From positions 124,001-188,000 of the forward strand of contig NZ_JAQTQD010000002.1 of the NCBI RefSeq assembly GCF_028712425.1: DNA of 64,000 bases. Reading direction: 5' to 3'. Below are positions 9,131 through 17,221 of this stretch, piece by piece. Made by a program: the position numbers and the translations under genes. A model generated the notes under the pieces. It saw only the letters and a program-made list of their open reading frames with translations, was not told the DNA's origin and did no database searches. This stretch comes from Methanoregula sp. GTDB taxonomy: Archaea > Halobacteriota > Methanomicrobia > Methanomicrobiales > Methanospirillaceae. Positions within the stretch are counted from its first letter, which is position 1; every line of letters starts with the position of its first letter.

Positions 9131-10585
9131 TTACGCCCCCCTCTTTTTCAGCGCTTCATTGAGCATACGGTTCAGTTCGGCAGGGTCGGCCTTGCCCCGG
9201 GTCTTCTTCATGACCTGCCCGACCAGGAAGTTTATTGCCTTGCCCTCGCCGTTGCGGTAATCCTCAAGCGCTTTCGGGTTATCGTTAATTGCTTCTTCGA
9301 TGGCAGCTGCGATGGCCCCCGTGTCGCCGGTCGTCTTTGTCAGGCCAAGCCGGGTTACGATCGCATCGGGTGTCTCGGTCTTCTCCTTCTTCAGCCGCTG
9401 GTCAAGCATCACCCGGAGCACTTCGACACCGCTCTTGTCGGTGATGGTCCCGGCCTTCAGCAGCCGTACCAGGGCGGCAATGCTCTCCGGGTCAACGGGA
9501 TCCAGTCCCATGTCCCGGTAGTTCAGTTCGCCGATGAGCGTATCGGCAATCCATGTTGATGCAAGCGGGGAGAGCCCTTTGGGATCGGATGATACGACCT
9601 TCTCGAAGAAGTTGGCGAGTTTCAGGTCGCCGGTCAGGGTCCGGGCATGGTTGAGCGAACAGCCGTACTGCGCCATGAACCGCTCGCGGCGGGCATCCGG
9701 CAGTTCGGGGAGGACGATCCCGTCTACCCATGACTTCACCCGGAGCGGACGGAGGTCGGGCTCGGGGAAGTACCGGTAGTCGTGCTCCTGCTCCTTGCTG
9801 CGGGCGGACTGGGTGACTCCCCTTCCTTCAAGGAAGTGCCGGGTCTCGCGCTCGATCCTCTGTCCGCGCCGGATCAGGTTCTTCTGCCGGGTGACCTCGA
9901 ACGTGAGTGCCTTCTCCACGCCCTTGTAGGAGGTGATGTTCTTGACTTCAACGCGCTCGTGCCCCTTGATCGAGATGTTGGCATCGACACGGAGCGACCC
10001 CTCCTTCTCTGAGTCAAAGACGCTTAAGTATTCGAGCGTGGCGCGGAGCTTGTTCAAAAACTTCCGCGCTTCCTTGGGCGAGCGCATGTCCGGCTCGGAG
10101 ACGATCTCGATGAGCGGGACACCGGCACGGTTGTAGTCCACGAGCGAGTACTTCCCGCGCTCGACATTGCCCATGTGCACGAGCCGGCCGGGGTCCTCCT
10201 CGACATGAATCCGTGTTAACCGGATCTTCTTCTCTCCGCCCGCGTCGCTCTCGATCTCCAGGTAACCGCCTTCGGCAAGGGGCTTGTCGTACTGGGTGAT
10301 CTGGTAAGCCTTGTCCAGGTCAGGGTAGAAGTAGTTCTTCCGCGAGAACTCGGACTCGTTCACGATCTCGCAGTTGAGGGCTTTTGCCACCTTCATAGCA
10401 TACTCGATGGCCCGCTTGTTCAGCGCCGGCATAGCGCCGGGCAGGCCGAGGCAGATGGGGCAGACATGGGTGTTGGGGCCGTCGCTGCGGTAGTCGGTCG
10501 AACACCCGCAGAAGAGTTTGCTCTTCGTGTCCAGCTGGCAGTGTACTTCAAGACCGACAATGACCTGCGTCTCTTCTTCCGCCAT
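9131..10585 (-). CDS. gatB: Asp-tRNA(Asn)/Glu-tRNA(Gln) amidotransferase subunit B
   Basis: GatB binds misacylated tRNA and activates the acyl group with ATP, then receives ammonia from GatA. The 484-residue protein has the family N terminus (QVIVGLEVHCQLDTKSKLFCGC), the zinc-site cysteines CGC and HVCPICLGLPG, the RIHVEEDPGRLVH and DYNRAGVPLIEIVSEPD catalytic motifs, and the C-terminal YqeY-like tail (NFLVGQVMKKTRGKADP). The start lies 1 base from the gatA stop, so translation is probably coupled. In archaea GatCAB mainly makes Asn-tRNA, since GatDE makes Gln-tRNA. Confidence 0.96.
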   Translation of the reverse strand: MAEEETQVIVGLEVHCQLDTKSKLFCGCSTDYRSDGPNTHVCPICLGLPGAMPALNKRAIEYAMKVAKALNCEIVNESEFSRKNYFYPDLDKAYQITQYDKPLAEGGYLEIESDAGGEKKIRLTRIHVEEDPGRLVHMGNVERGKYSLVDYNRAGVPLIEIVSEPDMRSPKEARKFLNKLRATLEYLSVFDSEKEGSLRVDANISIKGHERVEVKNITSYKGVEKALTFEVTRQKNLIRRGQRIERETRHFLEGRGVTQSARSKEQEHDYRYFPEPDLRPLRVKSWVDGIVLPELPDARRERFMAQYGCSLNHARTLTGDLKLANFFEKVVSSDPKGLSPLASTWIADTLIGELNYRDMGLDPVDPESIAALVRLLKAGTITDKSGVEVLRVMLDQRLKKEKTETPDAIVTRLGLTKTTGDTGAIAAAIEEAINDNPKALEDYRNGEGKAINFLVGQVMKKTRGKADPAELNRMLNEALKKRGA

Positions 10586-10586
10586 A

Positions 10587-11888
10587 TCAGTTCACCGCCT
10601 GCTCGTAGGCATATGCCACATCGACAACACGCTCGTCCTCGAAGTGCCGGCCCATGATCTGGAGGCCGACCGGCATGCCTTCGGACTTCCCGCACGGGAC
10701 GGATATTGCCGGGATACCGGCAAGGTTCGCCGGCACCGTGAGGATATCGGCGAGATACATCGAGAGCGGGTCGCTCTTCTCCTTCAGCCGGAACGCGATA
10801 GTCGGCATGGTCGGGCCGGCAATGACATCGACTTCCTGGAAGATCCGCTGGAAGTCCTTCCTGACATTCTCGCGGGCGACCTGTGCCTTGGAATAGTATT
10901 TCCCGTAATACCCGCTCGAAAGGGCGAATGTCCCGAGCATGATCCGGCGCCGGACCTCGGTGCCGAACGCGGCGCTCCGGACTTCCTGGTACGCGTCATG
11001 CCAGGACTTCTTCGTGTCCGCAGCCGGGCCGTACCTTACCCCATCGAACCGTGCAAGGTTGGAGCTCGCTTCGCACGTGCAGGTCACGTAGTATGCTGCA
11101 AGGGCGTATTCCATGGAGGGGATGCTGCACGGGACGGTGGATGCCCCGAGTTCCTCCAGCCGGCCAATCGCCTTCTTTACAACAGCGGCGACCTGCGGGT
11201 CAACGCCCTTGCCGAAATACTCTGCCGGTATACCGATTTTCAGGCCTTTGATGTCGGCACGGGGGATATGGTCGTACGGCTTGTTCTGCGAGGTCGAATC
11301 ATGGCGGTCGTAACCGGCAATGACGCCCATGAGGGTGGAGACATCAGAGACGGTCTTTCCCATCGGCCCGATCTGTTCGAGCGAGTTGGCGTAGGCAATG
11401 AGGCCGTACCGCGAGACGCGGCCATAGGTGGGTTTCAGGCCGACAATGCCGCAGAATGCTGCGGGACACCGGATCGAACCGCCGGTGTCCGTCCCGAGGG
11501 CCATCCGGACCATGCCGGCAGCAACTGCCGCAGCGCTCCCTCCGCTGGAGCCGCCCGGGACACGCCCGGTGTCACGGGGGTTGAGGGTGGGGCCGAACGC
11601 TGAGTTCTCGGTGGTGGTGCCCATGCCGAACTCGTCCATGTTAGTCTTGCCCGCGATTGCGGCGCCGGCCTGCTTTACGAGCCCGACAACATGGGCATCG
11701 TAGGGTGGGACATAGCCTTTGAGGATCTTCGAGGCGCAGGTTGTCTCGATGCCGCTAGTCGAGATATTGTCCTTGACGGCAACCGTGATACCGGCCAGCT
11801 TCCCGTTGGTATGCGATGGTTTGTTGCAGACCTTGAGGAATGCATTGTATTTGTCATCGGGCTCGAAGATGATCGTCTGTGCCGGCAC
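10587..11888 (-). CDS. gatA: Asp-tRNA(Asn)/Glu-tRNA(Gln) amidotransferase subunit A
   Basis: Amidase-signature subunit that releases ammonia from glutamine or asparagine for transfer to the aminoacyl-tRNA on GatB. The Ser-cisSer-Lys triad is intact: K39 (AGITVAVKDN), S114 (GRVPGGSSGGSAAA) and S138 (GTDTGGSIR), with the same 75- and 24-residue spacings as studied GatA enzymes. At 433 residues it is somewhat short but complete. The start codon touches the gatC stop. Confidence 0.96.
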   Translation of the reverse strand: MPAQTIIFEPDDKYNAFLKVCNKPSHTNGKLAGITVAVKDNISTSGIETTCASKILKGYVPPYDAHVVGLVKQAGAAIAGKTNMDEFGMGTTTENSAFGPTLNPRDTGRVPGGSSGGSAAAVAAGMVRMALGTDTGGSIRCPAAFCGIVGLKPTYGRVSRYGLIAYANSLEQIGPMGKTVSDVSTLMGVIAGYDRHDSTSQNKPYDHIPRADIKGLKIGIPAEYFGKGVDPQVAAVVKKAIGRLEELGASTVPCSIPSMEYALAAYYVTCTCEASSNLARFDGVRYGPAADTKKSWHDAYQEVRSAAFGTEVRRRIMLGTFALSSGYYGKYYSKAQVARENVRKDFQRIFQEVDVIAGPTMPTIAFRLKEKSDPLSMYLADILTVPANLAGIPAISVPCGKSEGMPVGLQIMGRHFEDERVVDVAYAYEQAVN

Positions 11889-12157
11889 TACATCACCCTC
11901 GGGGCCTTGATGAAACCGTCTTCCTGGGCCGGTGCATTGCGGAGCACTTCTTCCTGCGGGAGCGAGGGCTCGACTTCGTCCTCGCGCAGGACATTATAGA
12001 GATCGCGCGCTGCCGCACCCTGCCCCTCGACACGATCGAGGATATCGAAATATTCGAGAATAGCGTTGAACTGGTGGGTAAAATCTTCCAGTTCTTCCTT
12101 ACCAATGCCGACATCGGCCAGTTCCGCGATATGTTGTACGTCTTGTTCAGTGACCAT
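11888..12157 (-). CDS. gatC: Asp-tRNA(Asn)/Glu-tRNA(Gln) amidotransferase subunit C
   Basis: Small 89-residue clamp that wraps around the GatA-GatB interface. The N-terminal helical pair (VTEQDVQHIAELADVGIGKEELEDFTHQFNAILEYFDILDRV) and the C-terminal LREDEVEPSLPQEEVLRNAPAQEDGFIKAPRV are the classic GatC pattern. It overlaps the upstream asparagine-synthase-like gene by 11 bases and the gatA start by one, completing an asnB-like-gatC-gatA-gatB order. Confidence 0.95.
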   Translation of the reverse strand: MVTEQDVQHIAELADVGIGKEELEDFTHQFNAILEYFDILDRVEGQGAAARDLYNVLREDEVEPSLPQEEVLRNAPAQEDGFIKAPRVM

Positions 12158-13151
12158 GTTCCACCCTGCTGATGTGGTCTATGTAATCTTGCATGGACGT
12201 TTTATAACCATTTTTACGGGCAAGCTTCCGGAGGGTTGCCCAGACCCCGCTCCCGTATTGCATGGCTTTCTTCTCGTACCCTGCGAGATCCGGGGGAATG
12301 TGGCGTTCTGCGACCGTTCTTAAGGGGATCTTACGGCGGCCGCCCTGCACCTTCTCCGCGGCAGGGATGGCCCGGGCGGCGCGCACAACGCGGAAGTCCA
12401 TGTACGGCATCGAGAAGTACGCCCCGTGCAGTGCCGCAACGGCTTGATCGCGCCGGACCTGCGCCTCAAGACGGGCAAAGTCCCGCACAAGATCTTCTTC
12501 CAGCGTTTCCGTGGTAAGGTACCGTGAATATCCCCCGAAGAGTTCGTCTGCGCCCTGCCCGGTGATGATGCGGCGGTACCCGTGTTCACCAGCCCAGCGG
12601 GCAACGAAGTACAGGGTGAGGGCGATGCCCGCGTTGACCGGGTTTTTCTCCGGAATAGTCCTGACAACGACTGGAAGGGCCATGGCGATCTCCTCCTCAC
12701 AGATCGTCACGAATGTGCAGGTAAGCCCGAGGGACTCTGCTGCAACCTTGGCCCGTTTCAGGTCATGCGATCCTTCAACGCCCACGGCAACGCATTCCCG
12801 CCGGGCAAGGGCGGCAACGAGTGCCGAGTCCACTCCACCCGATAATGCCACGACACCCTCGTTACTGCGGAGCTCCACGGCTGTACGGATCGCTGCCTCC
12901 AGGGACATCTCCGGTGCAGTGGGAGTGATCGTCCCGGTGGCTTTCCCGTTGCAGAGGATAGTGCCTTTCGGGCCGGTGCCCTCAATGATCCCGTACAGGT
13001 CGCGGGCACTGCAGGTGTCCCGGGAAAGGAAGAACTCTCCGCCACATTGCGACAGTTCATCAGGGTGGTTTTGTAACAGTCGTTCGATCTCGGGAATGCT
13101 GAGCCGGTGGCCCCCCTGTTCTATCCAGCCGTTCAGCGTCAGGGCACTCAT
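12147..13151 (-). CDS. Asparagine-synthase-like protein lacking the glutaminase domain
   Basis: A 334-residue AsnB-type synthetase domain. It keeps the pyrophosphatase loop VVALSGGVDSALVAALA and the GQGADELFGGYSRYL motif. The N-terminal ~95 residues are short and have no Cys2 nucleophile, so it cannot hydrolyse glutamine as full AsnB does. It overlaps gatC by 11 bases. It may make asparagine from free ammonia, or have another amide-forming role linked to Asn-tRNA synthesis. The ATG at 13151 fits a TATA box near 13191-13199; a GTG at 13160 is an alternative start. Confidence 0.82.
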   Translation of the reverse strand: MSALTLNGWIEQGGHRLSIPEIERLLQNHPDELSQCGGEFFLSRDTCSARDLYGIIEGTGPKGTILCNGKATGTITPTAPEMSLEAAIRTAVELRSNEGVVALSGGVDSALVAALARRECVAVGVEGSHDLKRAKVAAESLGLTCTFVTICEEEIAMALPVVVRTIPEKNPVNAGIALTLYFVARWAGEHGYRRIITGQGADELFGGYSRYLTTETLEEDLVRDFARLEAQVRRDQAVAALHGAYFSMPYMDFRVVRAARAIPAAEKVQGGRRKIPLRTVAERHIPPDLAGYEKKAMQYGSGVWATLRKLARKNGYKTSMQDYIDHISRVEHGH

Positions 13152-13273
13152 GAAAGTCACATGCGGTTGTTCACACTCAGTACCCCGGCTATCCTATAAA
13201 ACATAGCTTTTTTACCACCCTTCATGCCACTGCCATCATCCATCATTATTCCAGAACAATCAGGGAATCTTTT

Positions 13274-13283
13274 TTTTATATCC
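13274..13283 (+). promoter_or_regulatory. TATA box ahead of tRNA-Leu and its structured leader
   Basis: TTTTATATCC follows a run of T. The tRNA begins about 90 bases later. Between them are two inverted repeats: GGCACC/GGTGCC (13309-13332) and TATCCTG/CAGGATA (13341-13364). These could fold in a precursor transcript. Confidence 0.4.
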
Positions 13284-13373
13284 AAGGGCCAAGTACTGGA
13301 GAGCACACGGCACCCGTTTAACCGGTGGTGCCGCGCTCATTATCCTGACAGGACAAACAGGATATTCGTGTGC

Positions 13374-13456
13374 GGGAGGATAGGAAAGCTGGCCAACTCC
13401 GCCGGACTTAAGATCCGGTCCTTAGTGGTTCTTGGGTTCGAATCCCAATCCTCCCA
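13374..13456 (+). tRNA. tRNA-Leu (anticodon TAA)
   Basis: Acceptor stem GGGAGGA (13374-13380) pairs with TCCTCCC (13449-13455), discriminator A at 13456, and CCA is not encoded. The anticodon arm CCGGA-CTTAAGA-TCCGG shows TAA, followed by the long variable arm expected for leucine and a T arm TTGGG-TTCGAAT-CCCAA. Length 83 bases. Confidence 0.93.
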
Positions 13457-13480
13457 TTCTTTTTCGTGCGGTTGTGCGCT

Positions 13481-14488
13481 TCAGGAACCCTTCCGGGGAC
13501 GTGACTGCAGGTATTCTTTCTCTTCTGCCCGTGCCTGCGTTTCCCATGCACTGACCGATTCATTATACCCCTCGAACCGGGGATTGATCACAATGCCCGT
13601 TACGCCCTCCGTAAGCCCGGCAGTGACATTCCCCCCGGTGAATGTCCCGTCAAGGGTATCCCCGATACCAACAGAAACGACACGGTCCGCACGTTTCACC
13701 GCAGATGCAAGAATGAATTCCGGGCCGTGCGGGGACTGGTCGGAGTCTGTACCGATCACAAACCGGCCCGGGGAGTTTTCCGCTGCCCCAAATACTCCCG
13801 TGTTGGTGTACCCGGCACAGGCAAAGATCACATCGGTACCATTGCGGTACATTGCCTCCGCACTCTTTTGGGCAGCCGGGGCATCGGTGAACCCCTCCGT
13901 TGAATGATGGCGGACATAGGTATGGTCAACAGCAATGGTTGCATTGACTGCCCGGGCACCATCAGTATACCCGTCAAAGAATGTGTCAAGCACTTCCGAC
14001 TCCGTTCCCATGATGATGCCAACATGCTGCGTTCGCGAAGCCGATGCTGCAAGCACTCCGGCAAGGTAACTGTCCCCGTATGAAGTGATCTCGTATGCCC
14101 TGAGGTTGTCCGATCCGATCCCTGCCTGGTCGATGGCAAGGAACCTGATATCCTTGTGCTGATCCGCAAGTTCCCTTGTGAATCCGGCATACTGGAAACC
14201 GACCGTGATGATGAGAGCCGGCCTGGCCGCCCCCGTCGTTGCGTTCAGGACTGCAGGAAGTGTTTCGAAGTCCCGAGGCACGAACTCACGGATTACGAGG
14301 GGCTGTTTCTGCTGTGCTGCCAGAAGACCCTGGTACGCGGCGTCAGTATAGGAGAGATCACCTTTCTCCGACCCGTACACGATCCAGACAACCGGGGTGC
14401 CTGCGGGTGCGGGCTGGGAACAGCCGGCTGCGATAAGCAGCAATGCCAGGAGGGTGAGGACAGCGAGGATATATAGGCACGGTTTCAT
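13481..14488 (-). CDS. BMP/PnrA-type ABC substrate-binding lipoprotein
   Basis: A 335-residue exported lipoprotein: N-terminal hydrophobic segment and lipobox LLIAAGC (Cys23). The body fits the basic-membrane-protein (PnrA-like) periplasmic-binding family, whose studied members bind purine nucleosides. Motifs include VYGSEKGDLSYTDAAYQGL, FLAIDQAG, AYEITSYGDSYLAGVLAA, VGIIMGTESEVLDTFFDGYTDGA and VIFACAGYTNTGVFGAA. No permease or ATPase gene is next to it, so the transporter partner must be encoded elsewhere, or the protein may act as a sensor. Substrate unproven. Confidence 0.82.
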   Translation of the reverse strand: MKPCLYILAVLTLLALLLIAAGCSQPAPAGTPVVWIVYGSEKGDLSYTDAAYQGLLAAQQKQPLVIREFVPRDFETLPAVLNATTGAARPALIITVGFQYAGFTRELADQHKDIRFLAIDQAGIGSDNLRAYEITSYGDSYLAGVLAASASRTQHVGIIMGTESEVLDTFFDGYTDGARAVNATIAVDHTYVRHHSTEGFTDAPAAQKSAEAMYRNGTDVIFACAGYTNTGVFGAAENSPGRFVIGTDSDQSPHGPEFILASAVKRADRVVSVGIGDTLDGTFTGGNVTAGLTEGVTGIVINPRFEGYNESVSAWETQARAEEKEYLQSRPRKGS

Positions 14489-14631
14489 GGGAAAAATGGT
14501 TTTTCCGGAGCGGTATTAAACACAAACGATCCTGTTCTTCGGTGGTGTACCGGAACGGATGCGATGCAAGTGGATGGGCAATTACATGAGGAAAACTACA
14601 CTCCAAAAAAACAGGGATGAGAATAGCGCGT

Positions 14632-15156
14632 TTACCATTCCACCGCGGTCAGTGTCTTAATGAAGGTCTCCGCAAAGGCTTTCGAAGCGGACGGGCCGTT
14701 CGCGGTAACGATCCGGTTATCGACAACCACCGGCTGGCTGACAAGGACTGCGCCACCCGCTTTCATCTCCCGGAATGCTTGCGGATTTTCATTATATGTG
14801 GCCTTCTTCTCCTTCAGGATGCCGGCTCGTGCAAAGACGACCGGGGCAAGACAGATCGCCCCGACCACCTTCCCGGACTCCCGGAAGTACCGCACCAGCA
14901 CGGGCAGGATCTCGTCGTCCCAGAGATGGGCAGGGGTGCCGTTCCCCCCGACAATGATCAGCCCGTCATAGGGTTTGGGCTCAACTTCCTCGAACGAGAG
15001 CGTTGCTGTTGCTTTTGCTCCAAGCATGCCCGTGCAGGTGCCGCGCCGCGTGGATGCGATATCGCAGGCGATTCCCGCTTTTGCGAGCGCGGCAACGGGC
15101 TCGGCGAGTTCCTCGTCACGGAATTTTTCCGGAGATATTGCGATGAGCACCTTCAT
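14632..15156 (-). CDS. DJ-1/PfpI family protein
   Basis: A 174-residue class I glutamine amidotransferase-like fold. The nucleophile elbow is GAICLAPVVFARAGIL (Cys near 101) and the conserved upstream acidic and glycine motif is YDGLIIVGGNGTPAHLW. Relatives include intracellular proteases, deglycases and stress proteins. The histidine seen after the elbow cysteine in PfpI is here Leu, so a protease role is doubtful. It stands alone between unrelated genes. Confidence 0.82.
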   Translation of the reverse strand: MKVLIAISPEKFRDEELAEPVAALAKAGIACDIASTRRGTCTGMLGAKATATLSFEEVEPKPYDGLIIVGGNGTPAHLWDDEILPVLVRYFRESGKVVGAICLAPVVFARAGILKEKKATYNENPQAFREMKAGGAVLVSQPVVVDNRIVTANGPSASKAFAETFIKTLTAVEW

Positions 15157-15226
15157 GGTATCACGATCATGTTCTGGTTGCCGCGGGATAAGGTTATTGC
15201 GAAAGGGGGGGGAAATGCGGAATCTT

Positions 15227-15847
15227 TCACCGGCCCGGGGGAACCCTGACCATCTCGGCTAAGCGTTCCTCAACTTTCTTTAACGTGTTGATCTCGAGGA
15301 AGATGAGGATATTACCGGCAATATTATGCTCCACGGACTTGAGTTCAACACGGAAGAGGATGACGTCGTCGACATCGATCGTCATCTGGGCAATCAGCGA
15401 GGTTATCGCCGCATGTGCCATGTCGACAATAAGCACGGGCGGGGAGGGGAGCATGTTGAATCCCAGGAGATCGGAAGTTGCGGAGAGGAACGAGGAGATC
15501 ATGATGTTGCCAACCTCGACAATCGTACTCTGGTCCATCTCATCGAAGGAATGGATGGCTCCCGCCGATCCCTGCATGATGCCCGCGGTCCTGATGGCAG
15601 AATCGCGGGGAAAATGCAGGACCAGAAAACCGCCGTGGGGGATATCCCCCTGGAGCTCGAAGATGACCATCGTAGTCAGCTCGTCGCTCAAAAACTCCCC
15701 TGCCCGTGAAATATCCACGATATTGATTTCAGGCACGCTCATCCCGATCTGAGTTTCAAGCATCTGCGAGAGGGTTGTTGCGGAGTGCGCAGCCCCGATA
15801 TTTGCCATCTCCTTCAGGGCATCCATCTGCCAGGCGGAAAATTCCAT
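15227..15847 (-). CDS. cheC: Chemotaxis phosphatase CheC-like protein
   Basis: Predicted CheY-P phosphatase. The protein has the two CheC active-site helices: ALKEMANIGAAHSATTLSQML near the N terminus and DQSTIVEVGNIMISSFLSATSDLL in the middle, each with the conserved acidic or polar residue plus Asn. The ATG at 15847 (MEFSAWQMDALKEM, 206 aa) matches family starts; a frame extension of ten codons to 15877 is possible. No other chemotaxis gene lies nearby, so its receiver target could be any CheY-like protein in the cell. Confidence 0.87.
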   Translation of the reverse strand: MEFSAWQMDALKEMANIGAAHSATTLSQMLETQIGMSVPEINIVDISRAGEFLSDELTTMVIFELQGDIPHGGFLVLHFPRDSAIRTAGIMQGSAGAIHSFDEMDQSTIVEVGNIMISSFLSATSDLLGFNMLPSPPVLIVDMAHAAITSLIAQMTIDVDDVILFRVELKSVEHNIAGNILIFLEINTLKKVEERLAEMVRVPPGR

Positions 15848-16020
15848 GGAAACCAGTCCTTGGCGAGGATACCGCACCAGCGCGGGATTTTTCTTTGCGC
15901 CTGCCGGAACATGGCACTGCCCGCAGTGAACCGGTCATCCTTGCGGATAGTGAAATGGTGGGAATCCAAAGACTTATACCTTTGTAACGGATTCCAGCTC
16001 CCTGCCGGAAGGCGGTTCGG

Positions 16021-16248
16021 TCAGTCCTTCCCGGTGGTGTCGGGAGAAAGGATTGAAACAACCCTTCCGACGCGCCCGTCAGCCAGGCGGACCTTGATTC
16101 CATGCGGGTGAAACGCGGAGTTCGTCAGGATCTCCAGTACCGTGCCCCGCGTCCTCTTCCCGGTGCGCTGGTCGCACTTCTGGATAATTTCGACAGAAAG
16201 GCCGGCGCGTACGGCCGATCGGTTATGTGGGTTTTGAGGAGCGTTCAT
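16021..16248 (-). CDS. YwbE-like protein (DUF2196)
   Basis: A 75-residue basic protein. The core VRAGLSVEIIQKCDQRTGKRTRGTVLEILTNSAFHPHGIKVRLADGRVGRVV matches the small YwbE family nearly end to end. The fold is predicted to be a small beta barrel resembling KOW or OB domains, so RNA binding has been suggested, but the function is unknown. It is followed on the same strand by the cheC gene at some distance. Confidence 0.85.
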   Translation of the reverse strand: MNAPQNPHNRSAVRAGLSVEIIQKCDQRTGKRTRGTVLEILTNSAFHPHGIKVRLADGRVGRVVSILSPDTTGKD

Positions 16249-16313
16249 GACTAGGAAACAGGGATGCAGTGCCGTGGAAGATCTGGAAACAGGGCAAAAG
16301 AAAAACGGGGAGG

Positions 16314-17054
16314 TCAGAGATCCACGACCGGTGCGTCGTAGGAACCAATCCCCGATTCAAGGTATCCGGCAACCGGTGTCCATCCTGCCTGTTCCCCGAA
16401 CATCAGGAGGTAGACCGATGAATGGTACTCATTAGTTTTCGGCTCGAAGACTGTCCATGAATTCTTCCCTTTAAGTTCCGACCGGTAGGTTACCTCGGCA
16501 TTCGGGTCTGCCTCATACTTTGCGTACAGGTTTGTCAGGTAGGTGGAGCACTGGCCGCCTGCTGCACTTGCTGCCCCGTCACGACATGCAGCGGGTTTGA
16601 GGTCCTGGACCGGCCGGAACAGCGGGCTCTCTGTCACCGGGTCACGGGTATCGATCACGCGCCTTGACGGGATCTCAGCCGACAGGGTAATGGTGTACGG
16701 GTCATTTGTGGTAGTCCCGGCTGGGGGGATGATCTCCGGGGCCGTCACTTTGACAAATGTCCCTTTTCCCGTCTCGTACAGTTCCGTTTTCCATGTGTCC
16801 GGGATACCGGGGATCTGCCGTGCACTCATGCGTTCAATGACCGGGGAGTTGCCGGTGGGATCTGCCGGGACGGGAAGGAAGAGCGTCACGTTCGTGAGCG
16901 GGGCATCAGTCGAGAGGGTGCAGGAATACGAATACGTACTGGAAAGTGTTGACCGGTAAGCCTGCCCGACATAGCCATTGTACGCCGTTACTGCAACAAA
17001 CGATACCAGGAGAACAACAAAAAGGCCGAGCGTGAGTTTTATGATCCTGTCCAT
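16314..17054 (-). CDS. Exported protein of unknown function
   Basis: A 246-residue protein with one N-terminal membrane anchor (IIKLTLGLFVVLLVSFVAVTAY, residues 4-25) and the rest predicted outside the membrane. Hydrophilic beta-type sequence follows (SYSCTLSTDAPLTNVTLFLPVP, YTITLSAEIPSRRVIDTRDP). Four cysteines outside the anchor could form disulfides. I do not recognise the family. It is preceded and followed by noncoding gaps, so it is probably a single-gene unit. Confidence 0.7.
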   Translation of the reverse strand: MDRIIKLTLGLFVVLLVSFVAVTAYNGYVGQAYRSTLSSTYSYSCTLSTDAPLTNVTLFLPVPADPTGNSPVIERMSARQIPGIPDTWKTELYETGKGTFVKVTAPEIIPPAGTTTNDPYTITLSAEIPSRRVIDTRDPVTESPLFRPVQDLKPAACRDGAASAAGGQCSTYLTNLYAKYEADPNAEVTYRSELKGKNSWTVFEPKTNEYHSSVYLLMFGEQAGWTPVAGYLESGIGSYDAPVVDL

Positions 17055-17221
17055 AGCCAGTCACATCCCCGGTACACACGGGGAGCAGGGCACCTCATAG
17101 AGATTGTCCACACCGTGCAGCCGGATTGTTATACGGATCATTGAACCATCAGGATTGAATACTTATTGCCTGATTCCCCTCTCATCTCAAAAGATTCGCG
17201 ATCACGACTGGTGCCAACACT

